Positions 29,370 to 37,123 of a DNA stretch of 64,000 nt are shown piece after piece. The stretch's first letter is position 1. Every line of letters starts with the position of its first letter. The stretch covers positions 1 through 64,000 of the forward strand of contig NZ_MIEU01000014.1 of NCBI RefSeq assembly GCF_001968825.1. The letters run 5' to 3'. The position numbers and the translations under genes were made by a program. Under the pieces are notes generated by a model. It was not told where the DNA came from, did no database searches, and worked only from the letters and a program-made list of their open reading frames with translations. Origin of the DNA: Tersicoccus sp. Bi-70 (GTDB lineage: Bacteria; Actinomycetota; Actinomycetes; Actinomycetales; Micrococcaceae).

Positions 29370-30910
29370 GATGCTGCGCTCGCTCTCTCGCGTCGTTCCC
29401 GAGCCAGGGGCAGGGATGTGCGGCTGATGGAGGCGCCGAGGGCACTGCTCACGGCGGGACGGGCGGTGACGGCGGTGAGCGCGCGGGAGCGGGCCGCCCA
29501 GTAGTGGGCGCGGACCAGCCGCACCCCGTGCTCGCCCGGGCCGAACGCGGTCACCAGATGCACCGATCGTGCGGAGACGATCAGCTCGGTCTCCACCAGG
29601 TGGCGGACCGTCCACACCGCGGAGGCGTCCCGGAGGGCGAGCCGCGCGGTGATCAGCCGGCCGGCGAGGAGCAGCAGGGCGACCACCAGCAGCCCGGCGG
29701 CCAGCGACACCGCGAGCGGGAAGCCCCGGTCCCGGACGGCCAGCACCACCGGCACCGGGATCGCGGCGACGGCGAGCAGGACGACGGCAGCACGCGGGAA
29801 GGACCGGCGGCCGGAGGCGGCCAGCAGGTCGATGGGCGCCTGCCCCGGGAAGAGCGCGTGCACGATGGCGGTCACCGTGGGGCGAGGCAGCGAGGGCAGC
29901 ACCAGGTTGGTCCCCAGCTGGGCGGTGGAGTCGGCGGTGATCAGCGAGACGCGGACCCGGTCCGCCAGCATCTCGACGGCATTCCGGTGCGCCCGCACCC
30001 CCACCACGGTCGAGGCGCGGATCTCCCGCTCGTGGCGCTCGATCAGTCCGTAGCGGATGGTGATCAGGTCCCGTCCCGCGTACACCTCGAACCCGTGGAA
30101 CCGCACGAGGGTCATCAGGAATCCGAGGCCGAGGGCGACGACGACCAGGGCCACCGCCAGCAGCGGGCCCGAGGCCACCATCGTCAGGGTCTGGTCCAGC
30201 AGTCCGGCCTGGTCCACCAGGTCCATCATCGCGGCCGCAGCGGTGGTGCCCAGCACGACGAACTGTCCGTAGGCGAGGCTGGCGACCAGCAGTTCCCCGG
30301 AGCTCGCCCGGTAGACCAGCCGCCCGGCGGCGGGACCCAGCGCCTCGCCCGCGCCGGACCCGGGTTCGGGCGCCACGGCGGTCTGCTCGTCGGGCCCGGG
30401 CCCGGCGTCGGGAACCAGCGGTCCGGCGTCGGCTCCGACGTCAGCTCCGGCGTCGGCATCGACCCCGGCGACGGGACCGCGATGCGCCTGCACGGCGGCG
30501 GACCACGCGCGGATCGTGGCGTCGGGCAGTCCGTTGAGCGTGAGCACGGTGTCGTCGTCCCCGCCCACGCGCAGCGACACGATGCCGAGCCGGAGCAGTC
30601 GGTGGGACCAGGGCGCCTCGATGTCCAGGACGACGACGCTGTGCCAGCCGATGGTCCGGGAGGTGCGCACCACCAGGCCGGTGCGCAACCGCAGCTGGTC
30701 CGCCGTGCTCGACCAGGTGGTGGTCAGCCAGGAGTACAGGGGATGGATCAGGCGCGCCGCCAGCAGCAGCCCGATGATCACCCAGGCCCATCGGCCCGGC
30801 CACAGGTCCGGCTCGAGGCCGTAGATCACCGCGGCGGACACCAGGCCCGCGATGCTGGGCAGGTAGTGCAGATACGCCGCGAGCAGGGCGGAGGCGGGCA
30901 GTCGCGTCAT
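29366..30910 (-). CDS. Large multi-PH-domain membrane protein (YdbT-like), bacteriocin locus
   Basis: 514 residues with three repeats of the bacterial PH (bPH2/DUF304) plan, each a hydrophobic pair followed by a beta-rich domain. The units are about 20-140 (LRLRTGLVVRTSRTIGWHSVVVLDI), 190-350 (FEVYAGRDLITIRYGLIERHEREI) and 385-500. A Pro/Gly/Asp-rich linker near 145-190 separates the first two. In aureocin A53/lacticin Q clusters, two such PH proteins accompany the ABC exporter and contribute to secretion and self-immunity. It begins 4 nt after the smaller PH gene and overlaps the ATPase gene. ATG 30910 is the first in-frame start. Confidence 0.83.
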   Translation of the reverse strand: MTRLPASALLAAYLHYLPSIAGLVSAAVIYGLEPDLWPGRWAWVIIGLLLAARLIHPLYSWLTTTWSSTADQLRLRTGLVVRTSRTIGWHSVVVLDIEAPWSHRLLRLGIVSLRVGGDDDTVLTLNGLPDATIRAWSAAVQAHRGPVAGVDADAGADVGADAGPLVPDAGPGPDEQTAVAPEPGSGAGEALGPAAGRLVYRASSGELLVASLAYGQFVVLGTTAAAAMMDLVDQAGLLDQTLTMVASGPLLAVALVVVALGLGFLMTLVRFHGFEVYAGRDLITIRYGLIERHEREIRASTVVGVRAHRNAVEMLADRVRVSLITADSTAQLGTNLVLPSLPRPTVTAIVHALFPGQAPIDLLAASGRRSFPRAAVVLLAVAAIPVPVVLAVRDRGFPLAVSLAAGLLVVALLLLAGRLITARLALRDASAVWTVRHLVETELIVSARSVHLVTAFGPGEHGVRLVRAHYWAARSRALTAVTARPAVSSALGASISRTSLPLARERRERASAAS

Positions 30911-30914
30911 CGGG

Positions 30915-31451
30915 TCACGCCTCGGCCGACGGCTCGTCGTCCGCGTCCAGGTACGCGGAGAGGGCGCGGGAACGCACGGACTCCGCCTCGGCCACGGTCA
31001 GAGGCCCGAGGGGTTCGACCTCGCTGATGCAGGTGAAGGTGACGCGCGCCAGTCCCCAGTGGCGCAGCAGCGGACCCTCGTTCACGGTGACGTTCAACAG
31101 TTGTGCCGTGGCGATCGTCGTTTCCCGCACGAGAAGACGGCCGTGCCGGATACGCACACTCGAGGCGTCGACGGAATACCGGGTATTGCGGACGGACCAC
31201 CGATTGAACAGACACAGATCGGCGACCGTTCCCACCACCACGACGACAAGAAGAATACCGAGCACGAGGAATCGCCACGATTCCGGCAGGAAGAGAAGAA
31301 TGCCCGCGGAGAGTACCGCCGTCACCGGCAGGACGGTGAGGAGCGACCGGATGGTGGTGTAGCGCAGGGCCACCGGTGGCAGCGTCGACCCGGGCAGCGC
31401 CTGACGGCGGGACGGCCCCTCCGTCACCGCTGTGCTCTGCTGTGTCTGCAT
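30915..31451 (-). CDS. Small PH-domain membrane protein (YdbS-like), bacteriocin locus
   Basis: 178 residues. Two membrane helices (about 35-56 and 59-82, LVLGILLVVVVVGTVADL) precede one bPH2 domain with TRYSVDASSVRIRHGRLLVRETTI and LLNVTVNEGPLLRHWGLARVTF. This is the YdbS architecture, normally paired with a YdbT-like partner as here. The SD GAGGAAGG lies 5 nt before ATG 31451. Parts of the gene (31080-31320) are visibly less GC-rich than neighbouring housekeeping genes, consistent with horizontal acquisition. Likely role: production or immunity for the bacteriocin encoded just upstream. Confidence 0.83.
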   Translation of the reverse strand: MQTQQSTAVTEGPSRRQALPGSTLPPVALRYTTIRSLLTVLPVTAVLSAGILLFLPESWRFLVLGILLVVVVVGTVADLCLFNRWSVRNTRYSVDASSVRIRHGRLLVRETTIATAQLLNVTVNEGPLLRHWGLARVTFTCISEVEPLGPLTVAEAESVRSRALSAYLDADDEPSAEA

Positions 31452-31476
31452 GAGACCTTCCTCGTCGAATGCCGAC

Positions 31477-31510
31477 GAGCGGCCGGGCGCCGTGAGGCAC
31501 CCGACCGCTC
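31477..31510 (-). terminator. Hairpin between the bacteriocin gene and the PH/ABC genes (possible attenuator)
   Basis: On the minus strand GAGCGGTCGGGTGCC (31510-31496) pairs with GGCGCCCGGCCGCTC (31491-31477) around TCAC; two pairs are G-U, so the RNA stem is complete over 15 bp. It lies 18 nt past the bacteriocin stop and 26 nt before the next start. There is no U-tract, so partial termination or 3'-end stabilisation of a short bacteriocin mRNA is more likely than full termination. Confidence 0.6.
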
Positions 31511-31527
31511 ACCGTGCGTCGCTGGCG

Positions 31528-31713
31528 TCAGGCCAGGCCGAGGTGCTGCAGGATCCAGTGCAGGATCGTGCCGTAGGCGATCCCCCGGTCCAGCCACTTC
31601 AGCACGGTACGCCAGTTGTTCTTCGCCCAGCTGGCGGCCTTCGCGACCTTCGAAGCCCCGTACTTCCATGCCTGCTTCAGCACCCAGGCGACGAATTTCA
31701 AGACTCTCCACAT
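31528..31713 (-). CDS. Leaderless class II bacteriocin, aureocin A53/lacticin Q-like
   Basis: 61 residues, no signal peptide, no double-Gly leader and no cysteine. Seven Trp (2, 10, 16, 29, 34, 40, 53), seven Lys and three Arg against one Asp give about +9 charge. The order of features matches aureocin A53 and lacticin Q: an N-terminal LKFVAW/LKQAWKYG segment, a central Ala/Lys helix, then VLKWLDRG and a C-terminal W-x-L-x-x-L helix ending GL. Such peptides are made in active form and permeabilise target membranes. The SD AAGGGGA sits 8 nt before ATG 31713. Gene context (PH pair, ABC pair, regulator, phased operator) agrees. It is about ten residues longer than the type members (51-53). Assignment is by recalled alignment, not a search. 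Confidence 0.82.
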   Translation of the reverse strand: MWRVLKFVAWVLKQAWKYGASKVAKAASWAKNNWRTVLKWLDRGIAYGTILHWILQHLGLA

Positions 31714-31779
31714 TGGCTTTTCCCCTTGCTTGAACGACTGCTCGAGACCCGATTCCTTGAACCCCTCGGGCTGTGTTCA

Positions 31780-31808
31780 ACGCTAGGTTTGCCGCCCATT
31801 CCTGCCTA
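31780..31808 (-). promoter_or_regulatory. Predicted bacteriocin promoter with weak -35
   Basis: TAGCGT (complement of 31780-31785) is a reasonable -10, giving a start near 31773 and a ~60-nt 5' leader. The -35 position 17 bp upstream reads TAGGCA, a poor match to TTGACA. The first of four phased repeats begins right next to it. A weak -35 with adjacent upstream sites is the pattern of an activator-dependent promoter. Confidence 0.5.
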
Positions 31809-31890
31809 TTGGTCGTTCGTCTCGACCTGGTGGCCATTCGTCGCGATCCGCTGGCCTTTCGTCGGGTCCGGTCAGCCGTTCGTCTCGACG
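31807..31890. repeat. Four direct repeats at exact 21-bp spacing upstream of the bacteriocin gene
   Basis: TTCGTC occurs at 31816, 31837, 31858 and 31879, exactly 21 bp apart, embedded in a wider consensus TGGYCNTTCGTCKCGAYC (18 positions). Flanking GG..C and G..CC halves give each site partial dyad symmetry, clearest in copy 1 (GGTCG-N7-CGACC). 21 bp is two helical turns, so four proteins would stack on one face of DNA immediately upstream of the -35 region. Best explained as binding sites of the regulator encoded at 31959-32636 or a similar activator. Confidence 0.78.
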
Positions 31891-31958
31891 CCGTCGACGC
31901 GAGTAGGTCCGACATAGCCGGAAGTCGACACCGAGCACCGCCGTGAGGCCGGGACCGG

Positions 31959-32636
31959 TCAGCTCCGCACGGCGTCATGCTCCACGACCCCCGCCCCGAT
32001 CGCCCGGATGACCACCTGCACCCGGTCCCGGGCGTTCCACTTCGACATCACGCGACTGAGGTGTGCCTTGACCGTGGCCTCGGCGATGTGGAGTGACTGG
32101 GCGATCTCGGTGTTCGTCGACCCCTTCATCAGCTGCGTCACGACGGCGTGCTCCCGTTCCGAGAGCGTCTCGTGCTGCCGCAGGGGCGAGCGGCTCCCGG
32201 AGCTGAGGTACTGGCTGACCATCTCGAGCGTCAACCGCATGATGGTCCGGGACGCGTACACGTGGCCCGCGGAGACCTCCCGGACCGCTGCGACCAGCTC
32301 CTCCGCGGTGGCGTCGGCGCCGACGACCCCGCGGGCGCCGGCGGCGAACATCCGCGCCGTCGCATCCGCGCACCGCACGGTGACCACGGCGATCACCTGG
32401 ACGTCCGGGCTGCCGCGCAGCAGGTCCACCACGTCCAGGGCGCTGGCCAGCGCGTCCGCGCGGGCGTCGAGGAGGACGAGCGGGGCTGCCCGGGACCGGC
32501 ACGCCGTGGCGAGGTCCAGTCCGTCGGCGAGGTGGACCTCGGCGGCATCGATGTCGTCCTGATGGGCGAGCAGCCCGGACAGGGCACAGCACATCAAACT
32601 CTCCGAGGACGCGACCAGGACCCGAGTCGACGACAT
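31959..32636 (-). CDS. Orphan LuxR-type regulator with degenerate receiver domain
   Basis: 225 residues, NarL/FixJ layout. The receiver-like domain (1-120) keeps the phospho-acceptor position D57 (LVLLDARAD), but the acidic pair at the start of the fold is S10-S11 (VLVASSESL) and the conserved Lys of the fifth strand is replaced (ARGVVGADAT). Normal aspartyl phosphorylation is therefore doubtful. The HTH (about 150-215) is complete: LSEREHAVVTQLMKGSTNTEIAQ..ATVKAHLSRVMSKW. No histidine kinase is nearby. It lies directly upstream of the bacteriocin operator array in the same orientation, so it is the obvious candidate to bind the 21-bp repeats. Confidence 0.85.
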   Translation of the reverse strand: MSSTRVLVASSESLMCCALSGLLAHQDDIDAAEVHLADGLDLATACRSRAAPLVLLDARADALASALDVVDLLRGSPDVQVIAVVTVRCADATARMFAAGARGVVGADATAEELVAAVREVSAGHVYASRTIMRLTLEMVSQYLSSGSRSPLRQHETLSEREHAVVTQLMKGSTNTEIAQSLHIAEATVKAHLSRVMSKWNARDRVQVVIRAIGAGVVEHDAVRS

Positions 32637-32638
32637 CG

Positions 32639-32654
32639 TCTATCCCCCCATAGA
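32639..32654 (-). promoter_or_regulatory. Small palindrome overlapping the regulator's ribosome-binding site
   Basis: TCTAT-N6-ATAGA brackets the run GGGGGG (minus strand) that serves as the SD just before ATG 32636. It could be an operator for autoregulation or a hairpin hiding the SD. The rest of the gap to tgt (32655-32817) shows only the tgt promoter-like CAGAAT. Confidence 0.4.
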
Positions 32655-32817
32655 TGGTGTGGTCCGCACGGCCGACAGGATCCGACGGCGCGAACCCGAT
32701 CAACATAGCCTCCTCCTGCACCACCCCGCACCTGTCGCTGCAGAAAGTTGCAGAGGTGCAACGCGGGCCGTCCCGCGGCAGCGCGGGCGCCGAGCTGCCC
32801 GCTGGCAGAATGGACCG

Positions 32818-34101
32818 ATGCCTCACGACGACTTCTCCTTCCGCGTCACCGCCCGCCTGAACGAGACGACGTCGTCGGCCGGGGCGGGGCGCGCGGGCGT
32901 CATCGACACCCCGCACGGGCCGATCCGCACCCCCGCCTTCATCCCCGTCGGGACGCAGGCCGCGGTCAAGGCCGTGCTGCCCGAGGCGATCGCCGAGCTC
33001 GGCGGCCAGGCCGTCCTCGCCAACGCCTACCACCTCTACCTGCAGCCCGGCGCGGACATCGTCGACGAGGCGGGTGGGCTCGGCCGGTTCATGAACTGGC
33101 CCGGTCCCACGTTCACCGACTCCGGCGGCTTCCAGGTGATGAGCCTGGGCAGCGGCTTCAAGAAGGTCATCTCGATGGACCTGCCGGCCGGCGACCAGGG
33201 CGTCGACGACGCCGTCGCTCCCGGCAAGGAGCGGCTGGCGGACGTCGACGAGGACGGCGTCTGGTTCCGCTCCCACCTCAACGGCGACCGCCACCGGTTC
33301 ACGCCCGAGGTGTCGATGGGCATCCAGCACCAGCTCGGCGCGGACATCATGTTCGCCTTCGACGAGCTGACCACCCTGATGAACTCGCGCGGCTACCAGG
33401 AGGAGTCCCTCGAACGGACCCGCCGCTGGGCACAGCGCTGCCTCGACGAGCACGCCCGGCTCACCACGGAGCGGACCGGCAGGCCCTACCAGGCCCTGTT
33501 CGGCGTCATCCAGGGCGCCCAGTACGAGGACCTGCGCCGCAAGGCCTGTACCGACCTGGCGGAGATGCGCGCGGCGACAGCCGGCGGGGACGGCCACGGC
33601 TTCGACGGCTACGGCATCGGCGGCGCGCTGGAGAAGGAGAACCTCGGCACGATCGTCGGCTGGTGCGCCCAGGAGCTGCCCGAGGACCGGCCGCGCCACC
33701 TGCTCGGCATCTCCGAGCCGGACGACGTGTTCACCGCGATCGAGAACGGCGCCGACACCTTCGACTGCGTCTCCCCCACCCGCGTCGCCCGCACGTCCGC
33801 GGTCTACACCCGGGACGGCCGGATCAACCTGGCCGGTGCAAGGTACAAGCGCCAGTTCACGCCCATCGACGAGACCTGCGACTGCTACACCTGCGCCCAC
33901 TACACGGTCGCGTACCTGCGGCACCTGTTCAAGGCGAAGGAGATGAACGCCTCCACGCTGGCGTCGATCCACAACGAGCGGTTCGTGGTGCGGATGGTCG
34001 ACGACGCGCGGCGGGCGCTGGAGGACGGCTCGTTCCTCGACCTGAAGACCGAGGTGCTGGGCCGCTATTACGGCACGCGGATGACGACGCCGGCCGGCTG
34101 A
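32818..34101 (+). CDS. tgt: Queuine/preQ1 tRNA-guanine transglycosylase (TGT)
   Basis: 427 residues. It exchanges G34 of GUN-decoding tRNAs for a queuosine precursor. Landmarks are PVGTQAAVKAVLP, TDSGGFQVMSLG (nucleophile region), the variant substrate-site FAFDELTT, FGVIQGAQYEDLR, YGIGGALEKE and the zinc site CDCYTCAHYTVAYLRHL. Between FQV and FRSH an insert of ~25 residues (KKVISMDLPAGDQGVDD...) enlarges the protein relative to E. coli TGT. CAGAAT lies 6 nt before ATG 32818, again a leaderless-type start. A queuosine-precursor transporter is encoded 3 kb downstream. Confidence 0.92.
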   Translation: MPHDDFSFRVTARLNETTSSAGAGRAGVIDTPHGPIRTPAFIPVGTQAAVKAVLPEAIAELGGQAVLANAYHLYLQPGADIVDEAGGLGRFMNWPGPTFTDSGGFQVMSLGSGFKKVISMDLPAGDQGVDDAVAPGKERLADVDEDGVWFRSHLNGDRHRFTPEVSMGIQHQLGADIMFAFDELTTLMNSRGYQEESLERTRRWAQRCLDEHARLTTERTGRPYQALFGVIQGAQYEDLRRKACTDLAEMRAATAGGDGHGFDGYGIGGALEKENLGTIVGWCAQELPEDRPRHLLGISEPDDVFTAIENGADTFDCVSPTRVARTSAVYTRDGRINLAGARYKRQFTPIDETCDCYTCAHYTVAYLRHLFKAKEMNASTLASIHNERFVVRMVDDARRALEDGSFLDLKTEVLGRYYGTRMTTPAG

Positions 34102-34117
34102 GGCGGGTCGCTCCCCC

Positions 34118-35701
34118 TCAGGACGTGATCGGCGGGGTGGTCGCGATGAGGACGACGACGAGCACCACGACGGCCTGCGCCACGATCAGCAGCGGCGCGG
34201 TCGCGCCGATCACCAGGGCGACGACGACGGGGACCAGCACGACGACGGCGAGGTCCGGCCCCTGTGACATCGTGGCGAGCGCGGAGGACGGCAGGTAGCC
34301 GAACGGGGTCGGGATCGGTGGTGCGGAGAAGTCCACGGGTGGCCGGTACGCCGATCGGACGGCGCAGGCTCCCAGCCCGAGGCCCGCGATCGCTCCGACG
34401 GCGATGAGACCGGGATCCGCGGCGCCGAGCAGGACCAGGCCGGCGCACAGCACCGTCATCATGCCCCCGAGCAGCAGGGCGGGGACCGCGGCGTGGAGCT
34501 GCCGGGTGCGCGCGGCCGAGAGCGGGAGCAGGCCGTCGAGCTCGGTCATCGCCGCGCCGGCACGCACCGTCCGGGCGGCCGTGGCCATCCCAGCGAGCGC
34601 CGTGAGCACGAGTACCAGCGCGACCGGCACCAGGCCGTTCGCCCCGACGATGAACGCCGGCGACCAGGCCGCCGCCGGCAGCACCGCGAGGGTCCACGAG
34701 CCGCGCTGCCGCACGGCGCTGATCGCGTCCGCGGCCAGCAGCGCGCCGACGGCGGTACGGACGCGGGCGATCCACCGGTGTGCCCGCGTGGTCGAGGCGA
34801 CGGCAGACGGTCCCGTCCGCACCAGCTCGTCGGCGCCACCCGTGATGGCCCAGAGCTGCAGCATCTGGACGGCGCCACCACCGCGGGCGAGTTCGGACGT
34901 CGTGATGGTGCCGAGCCGACGACGTACCGCGAGCCACCCGACGGCGACGACGGCCGCGAGCGCCACCGGGGGCCACACCGCGCCGCCGGCGGCGATGACG
35001 AACCACCCGGTCGGCGCCGCGGTGAGGACGCCCGCGATCATCGGGACCCCGGTGGGCAGCAACCACCCGGACAGCACCAGGGCGAGACCGGCCGCGGCGG
35101 CGGCCACCCCCAGCCCGGCCGTCACCCGGCGCATCAGCGGGACGCGCCCGGCGGCCTGAGCGGCGACGGCGACCTCGGCGGCGAGCGCGGCCAGCAGCCC
35201 ACCGGTGATCGCCCCGAGCACCAGTCCGGGACCGAGGGTGAGGACCGCGAGCACCGGCAGGAGGCACAGCGCGCCCACGGCCGCGGCCGCCAGCACCCGG
35301 CTCGCGCCCTGACGCGCCAGCAGGCCCGCGCGGGGAACGGGGGCCCACAGCCACCACGCCAGCTGGGCACGGTCCGGTCCGACGGGCCCGAGCCGCAGGG
35401 CGGCACCGAGCGCCGCGGTCGTGAGGATCAGCCCCAGCAGGGGCAGACACGTCGCGGCGGGCAGCACCGCCGCGGCCGGGTCGGTCACCGGGCGCACGAC
35501 GGTCACGGCACCGAGCTGGTGGTTCAACGCCGTCAGCAGGCCGTAGCCGAACAGCCCGGCGACGCCCACCGAGAGCACCGCGGTGTAGCCGTCGAGGAGC
35601 GCCGACGCGGCCGATCGGGTCCGGTGCCGCCGCGAGGCACGTCGGGTGAACGCGGCGGGATCGAATCCGGTGACCGCACCGGCGTCCAGGGTCGCGCTCA
35701 C
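34118..35701 (-). CDS. Multi-helix ABC transporter membrane protein
   Basis: 527 residues with about twelve hydrophobic segments (for example AVLSVGVAGLFGYGLLTAL, ALVLVLTALAGMATAA, LVPVVVALVIGATAPLLIVA). There is no recognisable family signature beyond an ABC-exporter-like arrangement. The start GTG 35701 overlaps the stop of the ATPase gene, which makes it that ATPase's membrane partner. Substrate unknown. It converges with tgt, 16 nt apart. Confidence 0.75.
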   Translation of the reverse strand: MSATLDAGAVTGFDPAAFTRRASRRHRTRSAASALLDGYTAVLSVGVAGLFGYGLLTALNHQLGAVTVVRPVTDPAAAVLPAATCLPLLGLILTTAALGAALRLGPVGPDRAQLAWWLWAPVPRAGLLARQGASRVLAAAAVGALCLLPVLAVLTLGPGLVLGAITGGLLAALAAEVAVAAQAAGRVPLMRRVTAGLGVAAAAAGLALVLSGWLLPTGVPMIAGVLTAAPTGWFVIAAGGAVWPPVALAAVVAVGWLAVRRRLGTITTSELARGGGAVQMLQLWAITGGADELVRTGPSAVASTTRAHRWIARVRTAVGALLAADAISAVRQRGSWTLAVLPAAAWSPAFIVGANGLVPVALVLVLTALAGMATAARTVRAGAAMTELDGLLPLSAARTRQLHAAVPALLLGGMMTVLCAGLVLLGAADPGLIAVGAIAGLGLGACAVRSAYRPPVDFSAPPIPTPFGYLPSSALATMSQGPDLAVVVLVPVVVALVIGATAPLLIVAQAVVVLVVVLIATTPPITS

Positions 35702-36387
35702 GTGCGGGTGCCGGAGATGAGCGCCGCGCCGTCGGCGACCGGGACGAGGCGGACCTCGTCGTCGATCACCAGGCACGTGGTCGCCGTCGCGAGCAGGAGG
35801 TCGGGAGCGTGGGTGACGACGACGACGGCACCTCCGTCGCCCGCCCGGTCACGGATCCGGCCGCCCAGGAGTTCGCGCATCACCGGATCGAGCCGCTGCT
35901 CCGGTTCGTCCAGCACCAGCAGGTCGGCGGGACGGATGAACCCGGCGGCCAGGAGCAGGCGCCGCCGCTGGCCGGAGGACAATTCCGTGGGCAGGGCGTC
36001 GGCGACGGCGGTGATGCCGAAGGCGTCGAGTTCGCGGGCGACCGCCTCGACGGGCTCGCGCATCCCGTGGCCGCGGGCCACCAGTTCGAGGTGCTCCGCG
36101 GCGGTCAGGGAGGGGAAGAACGCGTCCTCGTCGAACACGCAGGAGACGGCCGCCCGGAACGCGGCGGCACGGTCGTCGACGAGGAGTCCGCGGAACCGGC
36201 ACTCGCCGTCGAGGGGAGGCTGGCGGCCGATCATGGTGCGCACCACGGTCGACTTGCCCGCTCCGTTGAAGCCGACGATGCCGAGGACCTCGCCGGGTGA
36301 CACCGAGGCCGTCACCGGCCCGCACACCGGCGTCGTCCCGTACCCGCAGCTCAGGTCACGGACGCTCAGGATCGCGGTTCCGCTCAT
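35698..36387 (-). CDS. ABC transporter ATP-binding protein
   Basis: 229 residues. Walker A GFNGAGKSTVVRT, signature LSSGQRRRLLLA (SSGQ rather than SGGQ), Walker B DLLVLDEPEQRLDP and the switch region VVVVTHAPDLL are present. TAGCGT (36395-36400, complement) lies 7 nt before ATG 36387 with no SD, predicting a leaderless mRNA. Coupled by GTGA overlap to the membrane-subunit gene. It is a second, unrelated ABC system about 5 kb from the bacteriocin exporter; a connection between them is not indicated. Confidence 0.87.
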   Translation of the reverse strand: MSGTAILSVRDLSCGYGTTPVCGPVTASVSPGEVLGIVGFNGAGKSTVVRTMIGRQPPLDGECRFRGLLVDDRAAAFRAAVSCVFDEDAFFPSLTAAEHLELVARGHGMREPVEAVARELDAFGITAVADALPTELSSGQRRRLLLAAGFIRPADLLVLDEPEQRLDPVMRELLGGRIRDRAGDGGAVVVVTHAPDLLLATATTCLVIDDEVRLVPVADGAALISGTRT

Positions 36388-36455
36388 GAGCGGCACGCTA
36401 TCAACCCGGGAGGTCCGGACGGGGGCGAGACGATCCCCGGCAGGCGCGCGACCGC

Positions 36456-37049
36456 TCAGGCCGCCGACCGCGCCCGTCGCCGCCGACGGAAGTCCCGGTA
36501 CAGCAGGGCGAGCCCGACCGCGGCGACGATCAGGATCACCACGACGAGCACCGGCAGCAGGACCGCGGCGATCGAGAGGGCCAGGGCGGAGGCGTCCTCG
36601 GCGGTGCTGAGGACGGGGGCAGCGGTGCCGACGGATGCGGCGTTCGCGACGGGCCGGGCGGTCGCCTTGACGACGTGGACCGCGAGCGCGGTCACCACCC
36701 CCACGACGATCGGCACCCACTGCTGGGACGTGAAGAACGACGCCGGGTCCGTGACCGTCGCGGTCTGGGAGGCCGAACCGGCGCCGAAGACGATGCCACC
36801 GGACGTCGGCCGCACGACGGTCTGGATCCAGTCGTTCACCGAGTCCACCGCGGGGATCTTGTCCGCGACCACCTCGAGCACCAGCAGCACCCCGAGGATC
36901 CCGAGCACCCAGCCGTTGGAGAGCCAGCCGAACCCGGACGGCAGCGTGACCAGGCCGGTGAACCGGTCGAGCAGCCCGAGCACGAGCAGCGGGATGTAGG
37001 CGTTGAGGCCGGAGGACGCGGCCAGCCCGGCCCCGGTCAGGATCTCCAT
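36456..37049 (-). CDS. DUF4126 membrane protein
   Basis: 197 residues, four to five hydrophobic helices. The N-terminal ILTGAGLAASSGLNAYIPLLVLGL and central DWIQTVVRPTSGGIVF are characteristic of DUF4126, a widespread membrane family of unknown function. The C terminus is very basic ([14 protein letters not shown]). The SD GAGGGGAG is 6 nt before ATG 37049. It stands alone between the ABC pair and the queuosine-precursor transporter. Confidence 0.8.
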   Translation of the reverse strand: MEILTGAGLAASSGLNAYIPLLVLGLLDRFTGLVTLPSGFGWLSNGWVLGILGVLLVLEVVADKIPAVDSVNDWIQTVVRPTSGGIVFGAGSASQTATVTDPASFFTSQQWVPIVVGVVTALAVHVVKATARPVANAASVGTAAPVLSTAEDASALALSIAAVLLPVLVVVILIVAAVGLALLYRDFRRRRRARSAA

Positions 37050-37123
37050 GCCGCGCTCCCCTCGCCGGCCCCGGCGGACTCGTCCGGCCCCGTCGGGGCG
37101 TGCCGTCTGGGCTCAGGGTAACC

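Noticed and set aside
31807-31890. CRISPR array or replication iterons as an explanation of the 21-bp repeats
   Set aside because: The repeats are short (6-bp core), spacers are part of a shared consensus and no cas or rep gene is nearby; the position at a bacteriocin promoter fits operator sites better.
34118-36387. Second ABC pair as part of the bacteriocin locus
   Set aside because: It lies beyond the divergent tgt gene, has its own leaderless promoter and belongs to a different ABC type; nothing ties it to the peptide.
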